A stretch of DNA of 64,000 bases from Archangium violaceum (GTDB taxonomy: Bacteria; Myxococcota; Myxococcia; Myxococcales; Myxococcaceae): contig NZ_CP069338.1 in the NCBI RefSeq assembly GCF_016859125.1, forward strand, positions 9,303,501 to 9,367,500, given 5' to 3'. The translations under genes were made by a program, and so were the position numbers. Under the pieces are notes generated by a model. That model ran no database searches. It saw only the letters and a list, made by a program, of their open reading frames with translations, and was not told the origin of the DNA. The number at the start of each line of letters is the position of its first letter. Position 1 is the stretch's first letter. This document shows positions 31,544 to 40,213 of the stretch, piece by piece.

Positions 31544-33745
31544 ATGGATCTGCCAATCGTCGTATCCGGAATCGCGGGAGGACTCTTCTTCCTCTTCTGT
31601 TCCGCCTTCATCGTCTCCAGGTTCTACCGTCAGGTGGATCAGGGACGTGCGCTGATCGTCAACCCCTTCAAGGGAGAGCCGATCGTCACCTTCACCGGTG
31701 CCATCGTGTGGCCCATCATCAACCGGGCCGAGGTGATGGACATCGCCTTGAAGACGATCGAGATCGATCGCCGCGGCAAGGAAGGCCTGATCTGCCAGGA
31801 CAACATCCGCGCGGACATCAAGGTCACCTTCTTCGTCCGGGTGAACAAGACGCGCGAGGACGTGCTCAAGGTGGCCCAGTCCATCGGCTGCGCCCGCGCC
31901 AGCGATCAGGAGACCCTGGAGCACCTCTTCGAGGCCAAGTTCTCCGAGGCCCTCAAGACGGTGGGCAAGAGCTTCGACTTCGAGGAGCTTTACACCAAGC
32001 GGGATGCCATCAAGGACCAGGTCGTCCAGGTGATCGGCAAGGACCTCAACGGCTACATGCTCGAGGACTGCGCCATCGACTTCCTGGAGCAGACCCCCGT
32101 CGAGATGCTGGACAAGGACAACATCCTCGACGCGCAGGGCATCCGGAAGATCACCGAGCTCACCTCCGTCCAGAACATCCACACCAACGAGTTCCGCCAG
32201 AGCGAGCGCATGGCCATCACCAAGCGCAACGTCGAGGCGGACGAGGCCATCTTCGCCCTCGAGCGCCAGCGTGCCGAGGCCGCGGCCAAGCAGAAGCGCG
32301 AGATCGACTCCATCCAGGCCCGTGAGACCGCCGAGGCCGAGCGCGTGAAGGCCGAGGAGTTCGCCAAGCAGCAGCTGGCGCGCATCAAGGCCGAGGAGGA
32401 GATCCAGATCAACGATCAGAACAAGCACCGTCAGGTGGAGGTGGCCCAGAAGAACCGCGAGCGCGTGGTCGGCGTGGAGGCCGAGCGCGTGGAGAAGGAT
32501 CGCGCCCTGGAGGCCATCAACCGCGAGCGCGAGGTGGAGCTGTCGCGCATCGGCAAGGAGAAGCAGCTCGAGGCCGAGAAGAAGGCCATCGCCGACGTGG
32601 TGCGCGCCCGCATCGCCGTGGAGAAGGGCGTGGCCGAGGAGGAGGAGCGCATCAAGGATCTGCGCGTGAAGGCCGAGGCCATGCGCCGCAAGGACGCGCT
32701 GCTCATCACCGCCGAGGCCCAGGCGCAGGAGAAGCTCGTCAAGGACATCAAGGCCGCCGAGGCCAGCAACGAGGTGTCCAAGTTCTCCGCCAAGGAGAAG
32801 CTCACCCTGGCCGAGGCCGAGCTGCAGGCCGCCGACATGACGGCCAAGGCGAAGATGCGCCTGTCCGAGGGCATCCAGGCCGAGGAGGCCGCTCACGGTC
32901 TGGCCGAGGTGCGCGTGAAGGAGGCGGACGCGCTCGCCATCGAGAAGCAGGGCATGGCCACCGTGCGCGTGAAGGAGGCCGAGGCCGCCGTCATCGAGAA
33001 GCAGGGCATGGCCCAGGCCACCGTCCTCAAGGAGCGCGGTCTCGCCGAGGCCGCCGCCGCCCGCGAGAAGCTGCTCGCCGAGGCCGCCGGTGAGAAGGAG
33101 AAGGGGCTGGCCCGCGCGAGCATCGGCGAGGCCGAGGCCATGGCCATCCAGAAGCGCGGCGAGGCCGAGGCCATCGCCACCCGCGAGAAGCTGCTCGCCG
33201 AGGCGAAGGCCATCGAGGAGAAGCTGCTCGCCGAGGCCCGCGGTCTGGCCGAGAAGGCCGAGTCCATGAAGCTGCTCCAGGGCGCCACCCGCGAGCACGA
33301 GGAGTTCCGCCTGCGCCTGCAGAAGGAGCGCGACGTGGAGCTCGCCACCATCCAGGTGCGCAAGGACATCGCCGAGGCCCAGTCCAAGGTGCTCGCCGAG
33401 ACCATGGGCAACGCCAAGGTCAACATCGTCGGCGGCGACGGCCAGTTCTTCGAGCGCTTCATCAAGGCCATCTCCGTGGGTCAGTCCTTCGATGGCGCGC
33501 TCGACCAGAGCGAGGTGCTGCGCAAGGCCTTCGGGGGCTACCTCAACGGCGAGAAGGATCTGTCGGCGGACCTCAAGGAGATCCTCTCCAAGCCGGGTCT
33601 CACCAACGACGCGCAGAACCTGGCCATGGCCGCCCTGCTGCACCGCATGGCGCCCAACCCCACGGCCGCGGCGGCCTCCAACCTCAAGTCGCTCGTGGAG
33701 GCCGAGCCCGTCCGGACGTCGGCTCCCGAGAAGACCCAGGGCTGA
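31544..33745 (+). CDS. YqiK-type flotillin (SPFH domain) protein
   Basis: 733 residues. A single N-terminal membrane segment (IVVSGIAGGLFFLFCSAFIV, residues 5-24) is followed by an SPFH/Band 7 domain to about 230 (YRQVDQGRALIVNPFKG, IKVTFFVRVNKTREDVLKV). About 400 residues of charged, Ala/Glu/Lys-rich coiled coil follow, with repeated EKLLAEA and AIEKQGMA units. Flotillins oligomerise into cages or membrane microdomains through such tails. The YqiK subtype is longer than eukaryotic flotillin. Start ATG 31544 places the membrane segment at the N-terminus. It lies between the YqiJ-like protein and the giant ATPase. Confidence 0.9.
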   Translation: MDLPIVVSGIAGGLFFLFCSAFIVSRFYRQVDQGRALIVNPFKGEPIVTFTGAIVWPIINRAEVMDIALKTIEIDRRGKEGLICQDNIRADIKVTFFVRVNKTREDVLKVAQSIGCARASDQETLEHLFEAKFSEALKTVGKSFDFEELYTKRDAIKDQVVQVIGKDLNGYMLEDCAIDFLEQTPVEMLDKDNILDAQGIRKITELTSVQNIHTNEFRQSERMAITKRNVEADEAIFALERQRAEAAAKQKREIDSIQARETAEAERVKAEEFAKQQLARIKAEEEIQINDQNKHRQVEVAQKNRERVVGVEAERVEKDRALEAINREREVELSRIGKEKQLEAEKKAIADVVRARIAVEKGVAEEEERIKDLRVKAEAMRRKDALLITAEAQAQEKLVKDIKAAEASNEVSKFSAKEKLTLAEAELQAADMTAKAKMRLSEGIQAEEAAHGLAEVRVKEADALAIEKQGMATVRVKEAEAAVIEKQGMAQATVLKERGLAEAAAAREKLLAEAAGEKEKGLARASIGEAEAMAIQKRGEAEAIATREKLLAEAKAIEEKLLAEARGLAEKAESMKLLQGATREHEEFRLRLQKERDVELATIQVRKDIAEAQSKVLAETMGNAKVNIVGGDGQFFERFIKAISVGQSFDGALDQSEVLRKAFGGYLNGEKDLSADLKEILSKPGLTNDAQNLAMAALLHRMAPNPTAAAASNLKSLVEAEPVRTSAPEKTQG

Positions 33746-33823
33746 GCCGGTCGGTATTTCGCGGTCATGACCGCGCGGACCCGGTGACACGGCGTCCGCG
33801 CGGATTGGAGTACGGATTCCCCA

Positions 33824-33859
33824 TACCCTCACCCCCGCCCTCTCCCGAGGGGAGAGGGG
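33824..33859 (-). repeat. dispersed palindromic intergenic repeat, copy 4
   Basis: TACCCTCACCCCCGCCCTCTCCCGAGGGGAGAGGG: reverse orientation. It forms a head-to-head pair with copy 5, 13 bases away, between the flotillin and ATPase genes. Confidence 0.85.
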
Positions 33860-33872
33860 GCAACGCACCAAC

Positions 33873-33908
33873 TCCCTCTCCCCTCGGGAGAGGGTCGGGG
33901 TGAGGGTA
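33873..33908 (+). repeat. dispersed palindromic intergenic repeat, copy 5
   Basis: TCCCTCTCCCCTCGGGAGAGGG then TCGGGGTGAGGGTA, forward orientation. With copy 4 it makes one large inverted repeat able to fold into a long hairpin just upstream of the giant ATPase gene. Confidence 0.85.
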
Positions 33909-33946
33909 CGTGCACCCCTGGTTCCTCATCTCCCGGTGAACTGACG

Positions 33947-36900
33947 ATGGCAACTGAAAGCCCCACTCCCGCGTCGGGCGAGGCCACGCTGGAGGGCGGT
34001 AGCTACGAGGTCATCCGCGCGCGCCTGCTCGCCCAGGCCGAGGCGCTCGGCAACAAGGCCACGGACCTCAACGAGCGTCGCAAGAAGCTCTTCGGTGGCA
34101 CAGAGCTCACCGTCATCGGCAACGAGCGCGTCCGCACCGAGCACAACTGCGTCCCGTGCGACATCGTCGGCGTCGGGAAGTACCTGCTCTTCGGCTACAA
34201 CGTCTTCATCGGCCTGAAGAAGGAGATGTCCGTCGCGGACGTCTTCTCGCTGCACAAGTTCGAGAAGACCGCCGAGGGCTTCGACTTCTCCCTGGTGCCG
34301 TCCTCCGAGGCCGGCGGGTTCCTGCAGGATCCCCGCTTCGTCAAGGACTTCGGCGAGCTCTACAAGTATTACAAGGACGCGAGGCTCCTTCAGCTCCGCC
34401 GCAACGAGACGAAGCTCCTGGCCATCTTCCAGACGGGCCAGTCGCAGCGCGACATCAAGGTCTTCCGCTTCGCGCTCGATGTGGAGGGCAACGCCACCTA
34501 CATCGACAACCAGGGCGAGAGGGATCACGTCTTCCCCGCGACCCACGACTTCGAGTGGAAGGTGGCCACGCGCGAGAACTACGTGCTCGGCCAGCACCCG
34601 CACGTCAACGTGTTGGATCAGGTGTTCGTGGAGACGGTGAAGGGCGACCTCACCATCAAGGTGGAGAACAACACCACGGACGGCCTGGGCATCTACCGCG
34701 AGCCGGTGGACGATCCGGATCAGTCGCTCGATGACGCCGAGTTCGCCTACGCCCAGGTGGGAGGCCTCATCCTCCTGCGCGTCCTGCCGTTCCGCGAGCA
34801 GACGCACCGCTACCTCGTCTTCAACACCCGCACCCAGCACGTGGTGCGCATCGACGCCATCGGCAATTCCTGCGTCCGGCTTCCCGAGGATCAGGGCATC
34901 GTCTTCCCCGGCGGCTACTACCTGCAGACGGGCGACTACAAGGTCTTCGAGGGCATTGGCGAGGGGCTCCAGTTCAAGCGCGCCATCCGCTCGCCCAACG
35001 GCGAGGACGTCCTCTACGTCTTCTTCCGCCGCGACGAGGGCGCCTACGTCCTCTTCCCGTACAACCTCGTGCGCAAGGAGGTGCAGAACCCGCTGCAGGG
35101 GCACGGCTTCAGCCTCTTCGGGGACGGGCGCATGGTGGTGTTCCGCTCCACCTCCAACGAGCCCACCCGCGTGCACCCCATGCAGGTGTGGCAGACGCCC
35201 TTCGTCTCCGCCGAGCACGCCGCGAAGATGCCGCCCGCGCCCGGCTACCTCGGCAAGGTGGGCAACGCCGAGCTGGTGCGCGGCATCTCCGACGCGCTGA
35301 CGCTCGTGCGCATGGCCCGCACGGACAAGCCCTCGCGCCGCACCTACGAGGACCTGGCCGCCGCCGCCACCCGCATGCTCGATGCCTTCTACTGGCTCGG
35401 GCACGAGGAGACGGCACTCCAGGAGGGGATCGAAACCCTGCGGCGCACCTCCGAGCTCATCATCGACGAGTTCGAGAAGGTGCTCGCCCTGCGCAAGCGC
35501 GCCACGGACGCCATCGCCACGGCCCAGACGGCCCAGGAGCAGGTCCTCCTGCGCGTGCGTCCCGAGGAGCTCCAGAGCGCCGAGGGCTTCATGAACGCCC
35601 TCTCGGACCTGCGCAAGCAGCGCGGTCAGCTCATCACCCTCAAGGAGATCCGCTACATCGACGTGGCGCGGCTCGAGGCCCTCGAGAAGCAGGTCATCGA
35701 GGAGACCGATCGCGTCAGCGCGGATGCCGTGCAGTTCCTCCAGCGGGGCGAGGCGCTCCAGCCCCTGGCCGAGCGCCTGGACGTGCTGCTGCAGAAGCTG
35801 GAGCCCATCCAGACCACGAGCGAGCTGGCTCCGCTCGGTGAGGACGTCGAGCAGGTGGGCAAGGGCCTGGAGGTGCTGAGCGAGACGGTGGGTGGCCTGC
35901 AGGTGGGCGATCCGCTGGCGCGCGCGCGGATCCTCGAGGGCATCTCCGAGCTGTTCTCCCGCCTCAACCGCGTGCGCGCGGGCCTCAACGTCAAGCGCAA
36001 GGAGCTGGTGGGCCGCGAGAAGCGGGCCGAGTTCGGCGCCCAGTTCAAGCTGCTCGGGCAGGCGGTGGAGAGCGCGCTGTCCGTGGCGGACTCGCCGGAG
36101 AAGTGCGACGAGGGCCTCTCGCGCCTCACCGTGCAGTTGGAGGAGATGGAGGGGCGCTTCGGCGAGTTCGACGAGTTCCTCGGCCAGCTCACCCAGAAGC
36201 GCGAGGAGCTGCTCGAGGCCTTCGGGCAGAAGAAGCAGGCGCTGGTGGACGAGCGCCAGCGCCGCGCGCAGAACCTCTTCGGCGCCGCCGAGCGCATCCT
36301 CACCGGCGTCAACCGCCGGGCGAAGTCCTTCAAGGACGAGGACGAGCTCAACTCGTATTTCGCGTCCGACTCGATGGTGCAGAAGCTGCGGCAGCTCGCC
36401 CAGCAACTCCTCGAGCTCCAGGACAGCGTGCGCTCGGACGAGGTGCTCAGCCGGGTGAAGACGGCGCGCCAGGATGCCCTGCGCGCGCTGCGCGACCGCA
36501 ATGACCTCTACGAGGAGGGCTCGGGCGCGCCGGTCATCAAATTCGGCAAGCACCGCTTCAACGTCAACACCCAGCCGCTGGAGCTGACGCTGGTGCCGCG
36601 CGATGGCGCGCTCTACCTGCAGCTCACCGGCACGGACTACGCCCAGAAGCTCGAGGACCCGGAGCTGGAGAAGTACCGCGAGCTCTGGGATCAGCACCTC
36701 GTCTCCGAGACGCCCCAGGTGTACCGCGCCGAGTACCTCGCCGCGCAGGTGCTGCTGGACGCGGAGGAGGGGAAGGGGAGCGTGACGCTCGCGGCGCTGC
36801 ACCAGGCGGTGCTGGAGCAGGGCGGGCTGCTGGAGAAGGTGCGCGCGTACTCGGCGGACAAGTACGACGAGGGCTACGAGCGCGGCATCCACGACGCGGA

Positions 36901-39472
36901 CGCGGCGGCCATTCTCGAGAAGCTGCTCGCGATGCACACGGGGGCGGGGCTGCTGCGCTTCGCGCCCACGCCGCGCGCCTGGGCGGCCCTGTTCTGGGCC
37001 TTCGGGGGCGAGGGGGACGAGAAGGCGCTCTTCCACCGCCGCGCGCGCAGCCTGCACCGGCTCCGCGTGGCCTTCGGTGAGTCGGCGGAACTGGTGGCCC
37101 TCGGCGACGAGGTGGGCGAGCGCATCGGCGCCTTCCTGAATGCGCTGGGCGTGCGGTGTGGCCCCGCCGAGGCCCGGCTCGCCGGGCGCTACCTGGTCGA
37201 GGAGCTGGGCGTGGACAGGCCCCGCTTCACCACCAGCGGGGAGGCGGTGGCGCTCAAGGACGCGCTGCTGTCGCAGCTGGACAGGGCGGGCACGCGCTCG
37301 GCCTTCGAGGAGGATCTGCGGGGCCTGGAGAAGAACCTGCCCGAGCGCCTGCGTGTGGTGCGTGCGTGGGTGGAGGCCTTCCTGGCGCGGCGCGAGGGGG
37401 GCCCGGGCCCGGCGGCCCACGTGGCGGTGGAGGCCGCGGTGGTGCTGCTCACCGAGCGCAAGCTGGATCGCGAGGTCGTCGGTGCCCTCACCTCCGCCGA
37501 GGTCTCGGGGATGTTGGGCCAGCACCCGCGCATCCAGGACCGGAGGCTGCCGCTGCGCCTGGACGAGTTCCTCGCCCGCCTGAGCGACTTCCGGCAGGTG
37601 CGCGTGCCGGCCTACCACGCCTACCGCGCGCTGCTGCGGGACATCCTGGACCGCGAGCGCCGCCGGCTGCGCCTCGAGGAGTTCACGCCGAAGGTGCTGT
37701 CGTCCTTCGTGCGCAACAAGCTCATCGACGAGGTGTACCTGCCGCTCATCGGCGCCAACCTGGCCAAGCAGCTCGGCGCGGCGGGCGAGAACAAGCGCAC
37801 GGATCGAATGGGCATGCTGCTGCTCATGTCGCCTCCGGGCTACGGCAAGACGACGTTGATGGAGTACGTGGCCAGCCGGCTCGGGCTCACCTTCGTGAAG
37901 GTGAACGGCCCCGCGCTGGGCCACTCGGTGAAGTCGCTGGATCCGGCCGAGGCGCCCAACGCCACGGCCCGCCAGGAGGTGGAGCGCATCAACCTGTCCT
38001 TCGAGATGGGCAACAACGTGATGCTCTACCTCGACGACATCCAGCACACGGATCCCGAGCTGCTCCAGAAGTTCATCTCGCTGTGCGACGGCCAGCGCCG
38101 CGTCGAGGGCGTGTGGAACGGCAAGACGCGCACCTATGATCTGCGCGGCAAGAAGTTCTGCGTGGTGATGGCGGGCAACCCGTACACCGAGACGGGTGAT
38201 CGCTTCCGCATCCCGGACATGCTCGCCAACCGCGCGGACACCTACAACCTGGGCGACATCCTCGACGGCAAGGAAGAGCTGTTCGCGCTGAGCTACATCG
38301 AGAACGCGCTCACGTCGAACGCGGCGCTGGCGCCACTCGCCACGCGCGAGCCGGGTGACATCTACAAGCTCATCCGCATGGCGAAGGGCGAGGAGGTGCC
38401 CACCGGCGAACTGTCATACGGCTACGCGGCGGCGGAGTTGCAGGAGATCGTCGCGGTCTTCCAGCGGTTGTTCCGGGTGCAGGAGGTGCTGCTGAAGGTG
38501 AACCTGGAGTACATCGCCTCGGCGGCGCAGGACGAGCGCTTCCGGACGGAGCCGGCGTTCAAGCTGCAGGGCAGCTACCGCAACATGAGCAAGGTCGCCG
38601 AGAAGGTGGTGGCGGCGATGACGGACGACGAGCTGGAGCGTCTCATCGACGATCACTACCAGGGCGAATCGCAGACACTCACCACGGCGGCCGAGCAGAA
38701 CCTGCTCAAGCTGCAGGAGATGCGTGGGAGGCTGACGCCGGAGAAGGCGAAGCGCTGGGAGGAGATCAAGCAGGGCTTCGCGCGGGTGAAGCGGATGGGC
38801 GGGAAGGAGGACGATCCGGTGGCCCGGGTGACGGGACAGCTGAGCGCCATCGAGGAGCAGCTCGGAGCGGTGGCGGGCGCGGTGGTGCAGGCCGCCGAGG
38901 TGACGCGCAAGCCGTCGGGTCCGAGCCCGGTGGCCGAGGTGTCGCCGCGGCTGGAGGCGCTGCGCGAGGCGCTGTTGGAGCTGGCGCGCAGGGAGACGCC
39001 AGCGCCGGTGGTGCAGGTGGCGCCGGGTACGGACCTGACGCCCTACCTGCAACACCTGGCGAAGGTGCTGAAGGTGCTGGCCGAGCGCTCGGTGGCGGCA
39101 CCGGCGCAGACGGCGGACCTGGGCCCGGTGATGGAGCAGCTCACGCAGGCGGTGAGGACGATGGCGGAGCGCCAGCCGGTGGCGGCACCCGCCTCGGCGC
39201 CGCCCGCGGACCTGGGGCGGTACATGGAGCAGATGTCCCAGGCGGTGAGGACGATGGCGGAGCGTTCACCGGCGCAGTCGCTGCAGAGGGCGGCAGCGGC
39301 GCCGCTGCCGGCGGACGTGGGCCGGCAGATCATGCTGGTGGAGAGCGCGCTGGCGCCGTTGGAGCGGCTGGCGAAGCGGACGCTGCAAGGCGGCGAGGAA
39401 AACCTCAAGGCGATGCAGGTCTGGCAAGCCGTCACGGAGGCGCTGGAGCTCCTCCAGGCGATGCAGCGCTGA
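33947..39472 (+). CDS. giant AAA+ ATPase of the flotillin module
   Basis: 1841 residues. About 20-420 is beta-rich, with repeated short strands and possibly a propeller-like fold. About 430-870 is mostly heptad-like coiled coil. The AAA+ domain is at about 1270-1480: Walker A SPPGYGKTTLM (near 1296), Walker B NNVMLYLDDIQH (near 1355) and a sensor-1-like VVMAGNPY (near 1405), closest in style to MoxR-type ATPases. The C-terminus has two copies of a PADLGxxMEQxxQAVRTMAER unit. Such proteins are often annotated as DNA repair ATPases, but no repair domain is evident here. It likely works with the flotillin upstream. Confidence 0.8.
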   Translation: MATESPTPASGEATLEGGSYEVIRARLLAQAEALGNKATDLNERRKKLFGGTELTVIGNERVRTEHNCVPCDIVGVGKYLLFGYNVFIGLKKEMSVADVFSLHKFEKTAEGFDFSLVPSSEAGGFLQDPRFVKDFGELYKYYKDARLLQLRRNETKLLAIFQTGQSQRDIKVFRFALDVEGNATYIDNQGERDHVFPATHDFEWKVATRENYVLGQHPHVNVLDQVFVETVKGDLTIKVENNTTDGLGIYREPVDDPDQSLDDAEFAYAQVGGLILLRVLPFREQTHRYLVFNTRTQHVVRIDAIGNSCVRLPEDQGIVFPGGYYLQTGDYKVFEGIGEGLQFKRAIRSPNGEDVLYVFFRRDEGAYVLFPYNLVRKEVQNPLQGHGFSLFGDGRMVVFRSTSNEPTRVHPMQVWQTPFVSAEHAAKMPPAPGYLGKVGNAELVRGISDALTLVRMARTDKPSRRTYEDLAAAATRMLDAFYWLGHEETALQEGIETLRRTSELIIDEFEKVLALRKRATDAIATAQTAQEQVLLRVRPEELQSAEGFMNALSDLRKQRGQLITLKEIRYIDVARLEALEKQVIEETDRVSADAVQFLQRGEALQPLAERLDVLLQKLEPIQTTSELAPLGEDVEQVGKGLEVLSETVGGLQVGDPLARARILEGISELFSRLNRVRAGLNVKRKELVGREKRAEFGAQFKLLGQAVESALSVADSPEKCDEGLSRLTVQLEEMEGRFGEFDEFLGQLTQKREELLEAFGQKKQALVDERQRRAQNLFGAAERILTGVNRRAKSFKDEDELNSYFASDSMVQKLRQLAQQLLELQDSVRSDEVLSRVKTARQDALRALRDRNDLYEEGSGAPVIKFGKHRFNVNTQPLELTLVPRDGALYLQLTGTDYAQKLEDPELEKYRELWDQHLVSETPQVYRAEYLAAQVLLDAEEGKGSVTLAALHQAVLEQGGLLEKVRAYSADKYDEGYERGIHDADAAAILEKLLAMHTGAGLLRFAPTPRAWAALFWAFGGEGDEKALFHRRARSLHRLRVAFGESAELVALGDEVGERIGAFLNALGVRCGPAEARLAGRYLVEELGVDRPRFTTSGEAVALKDALLSQLDRAGTRSAFEEDLRGLEKNLPERLRVVRAWVEAFLARREGGPGPAAHVAVEAAVVLLTERKLDREVVGALTSAEVSGMLGQHPRIQDRRLPLRLDEFLARLSDFRQVRVPAYHAYRALLRDILDRERRRLRLEEFTPKVLSSFVRNKLIDEVYLPLIGANLAKQLGAAGENKRTDRMGMLLLMSPPGYGKTTLMEYVASRLGLTFVKVNGPALGHSVKSLDPAEAPNATARQEVERINLSFEMGNNVMLYLDDIQHTDPELLQKFISLCDGQRRVEGVWNGKTRTYDLRGKKFCVVMAGNPYTETGDRFRIPDMLANRADTYNLGDILDGKEELFALSYIENALTSNAALAPLATREPGDIYKLIRMAKGEEVPTGELSYGYAAAELQEIVAVFQRLFRVQEVLLKVNLEYIASAAQDERFRTEPAFKLQGSYRNMSKVAEKVVAAMTDDELERLIDDHYQGESQTLTTAAEQNLLKLQEMRGRLTPEKAKRWEEIKQGFARVKRMGGKEDDPVARVTGQLSAIEEQLGAVAGAVVQAAEVTRKPSGPSPVAEVSPRLEALREALLELARRETPAPVVQVAPGTDLTPYLQHLAKVLKVLAERSVAAPAQTADLGPVMEQLTQAVRTMAERQPVAAPASAPPADLGRYMEQMSQAVRTMAERSPAQSLQRAAAAPLPADVGRQIMLVESALAPLERLAKRTLQGGEENLKAMQVWQAVTEALELLQAMQR

Positions 39473-39474
39473 AC

Positions 39475-39515
39475 TCCCTCCCTCTCCCTCTGGGAGAGGG
39501 CCGGGGTGAGGGTAT
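39475..39515 (+). repeat. dispersed palindromic intergenic repeat, copy 6
   Basis: CTCCCTCCCTCTCCCTCTGGGAGAGGG then CCGGGGTGAGGGTAT, two bases after the ATPase stop. Confidence 0.85.
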
Positions 39516-39538
39516 AGAGGACCCCGGGTTGGAAAGAG

Positions 39539-40062
39539 CTACTCGTCGAGCGTGGGCACGCGAACCAGCACTCGGAGTCCGCTGTCGCGCGAGTACCCGA
39601 CGGAGTACCGCTGGCCAGCGACTTCCACCTGAGCGCCGTGAGGAGGCCTCGGGTGGGCGTTCAGCCAGGTATCCGCTTCCTGTCGGGTATCAAAGACGCG
39701 GAGGGGGGAGGGGGAGCGAGAGCCTTTGAATCAAAACTCGAGAGAAAGACAGATGACGACGAAGGCAACCCCCGCGACAACAACGGTGGTGCCAATCAGG
39801 ACCTCCCGCTGATTGCGCCTCAACCAATCCGTAGCACGCTCAATGGCCGGAAAGCTCAAGGCCTCCAGCTTTGAGGTAAGCCTGGGGAAGGCTCCGGGGT
39901 CGGAAGCGTCTGGGAGTTGCTGCACGCAGCGAGAAAGCAGAGGAGACCCAATATGGCGATATGGCCTGCGTCCCATCGGGCGCGCCTGCTCGGGACGCCG
40001 CATTCATCGAATGGTTTCCACATGGTGGGTTCCACTGAGCCAGAACGTCCGAGGAGGGGCAC
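39539..40062 (-). pseudogene. decayed myxobacterial lipoprotein/effector-like gene remnant
   Basis: Three protein-like pieces lie in order on the minus strand but not in one open frame. First, from about 40023, a lipoprotein-like start with lipobox LLCFLAACSNSQ. Then, in another frame, a piece with a membrane helix (FPAIERATDWLRRNQREVLI, then a hydrophobic stretch) ending at a TGA at 39731-39733. Then, in the same frame after that stop, VFDTRQEADTWLNAHPRPPH and GLRVLVRVPTLDE up to TAG 39539-39541. The last piece has no start codon of its own. The parts recall myxobacterial lipoprotein/effector and small immunity-like families from memory. Sequencing error is an alternative. Confidence 0.5.
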
Positions 40063-40213
40063 GTCATATCTTCACCGAGGGCGAGAGTCTCTTCCCGCGT
40101 GCGAACCTCTTCCCGGCGCCGAGGCTCCCGGTTACCGTGCGTCGCCGAGCGCGCACTGGCGGGCCCGCTCGCCCCCCCCATTCGTTCCGCCCGAGCTTCC
40201 GAGGTCCCCCCGC

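Noticed and set aside
33926-38047. A 1373-codon minus-strand frame opposite the giant ATPase
   Set aside because: Same antisense effect; composition is Arg/Leu/His-rich with no recognisable domain.
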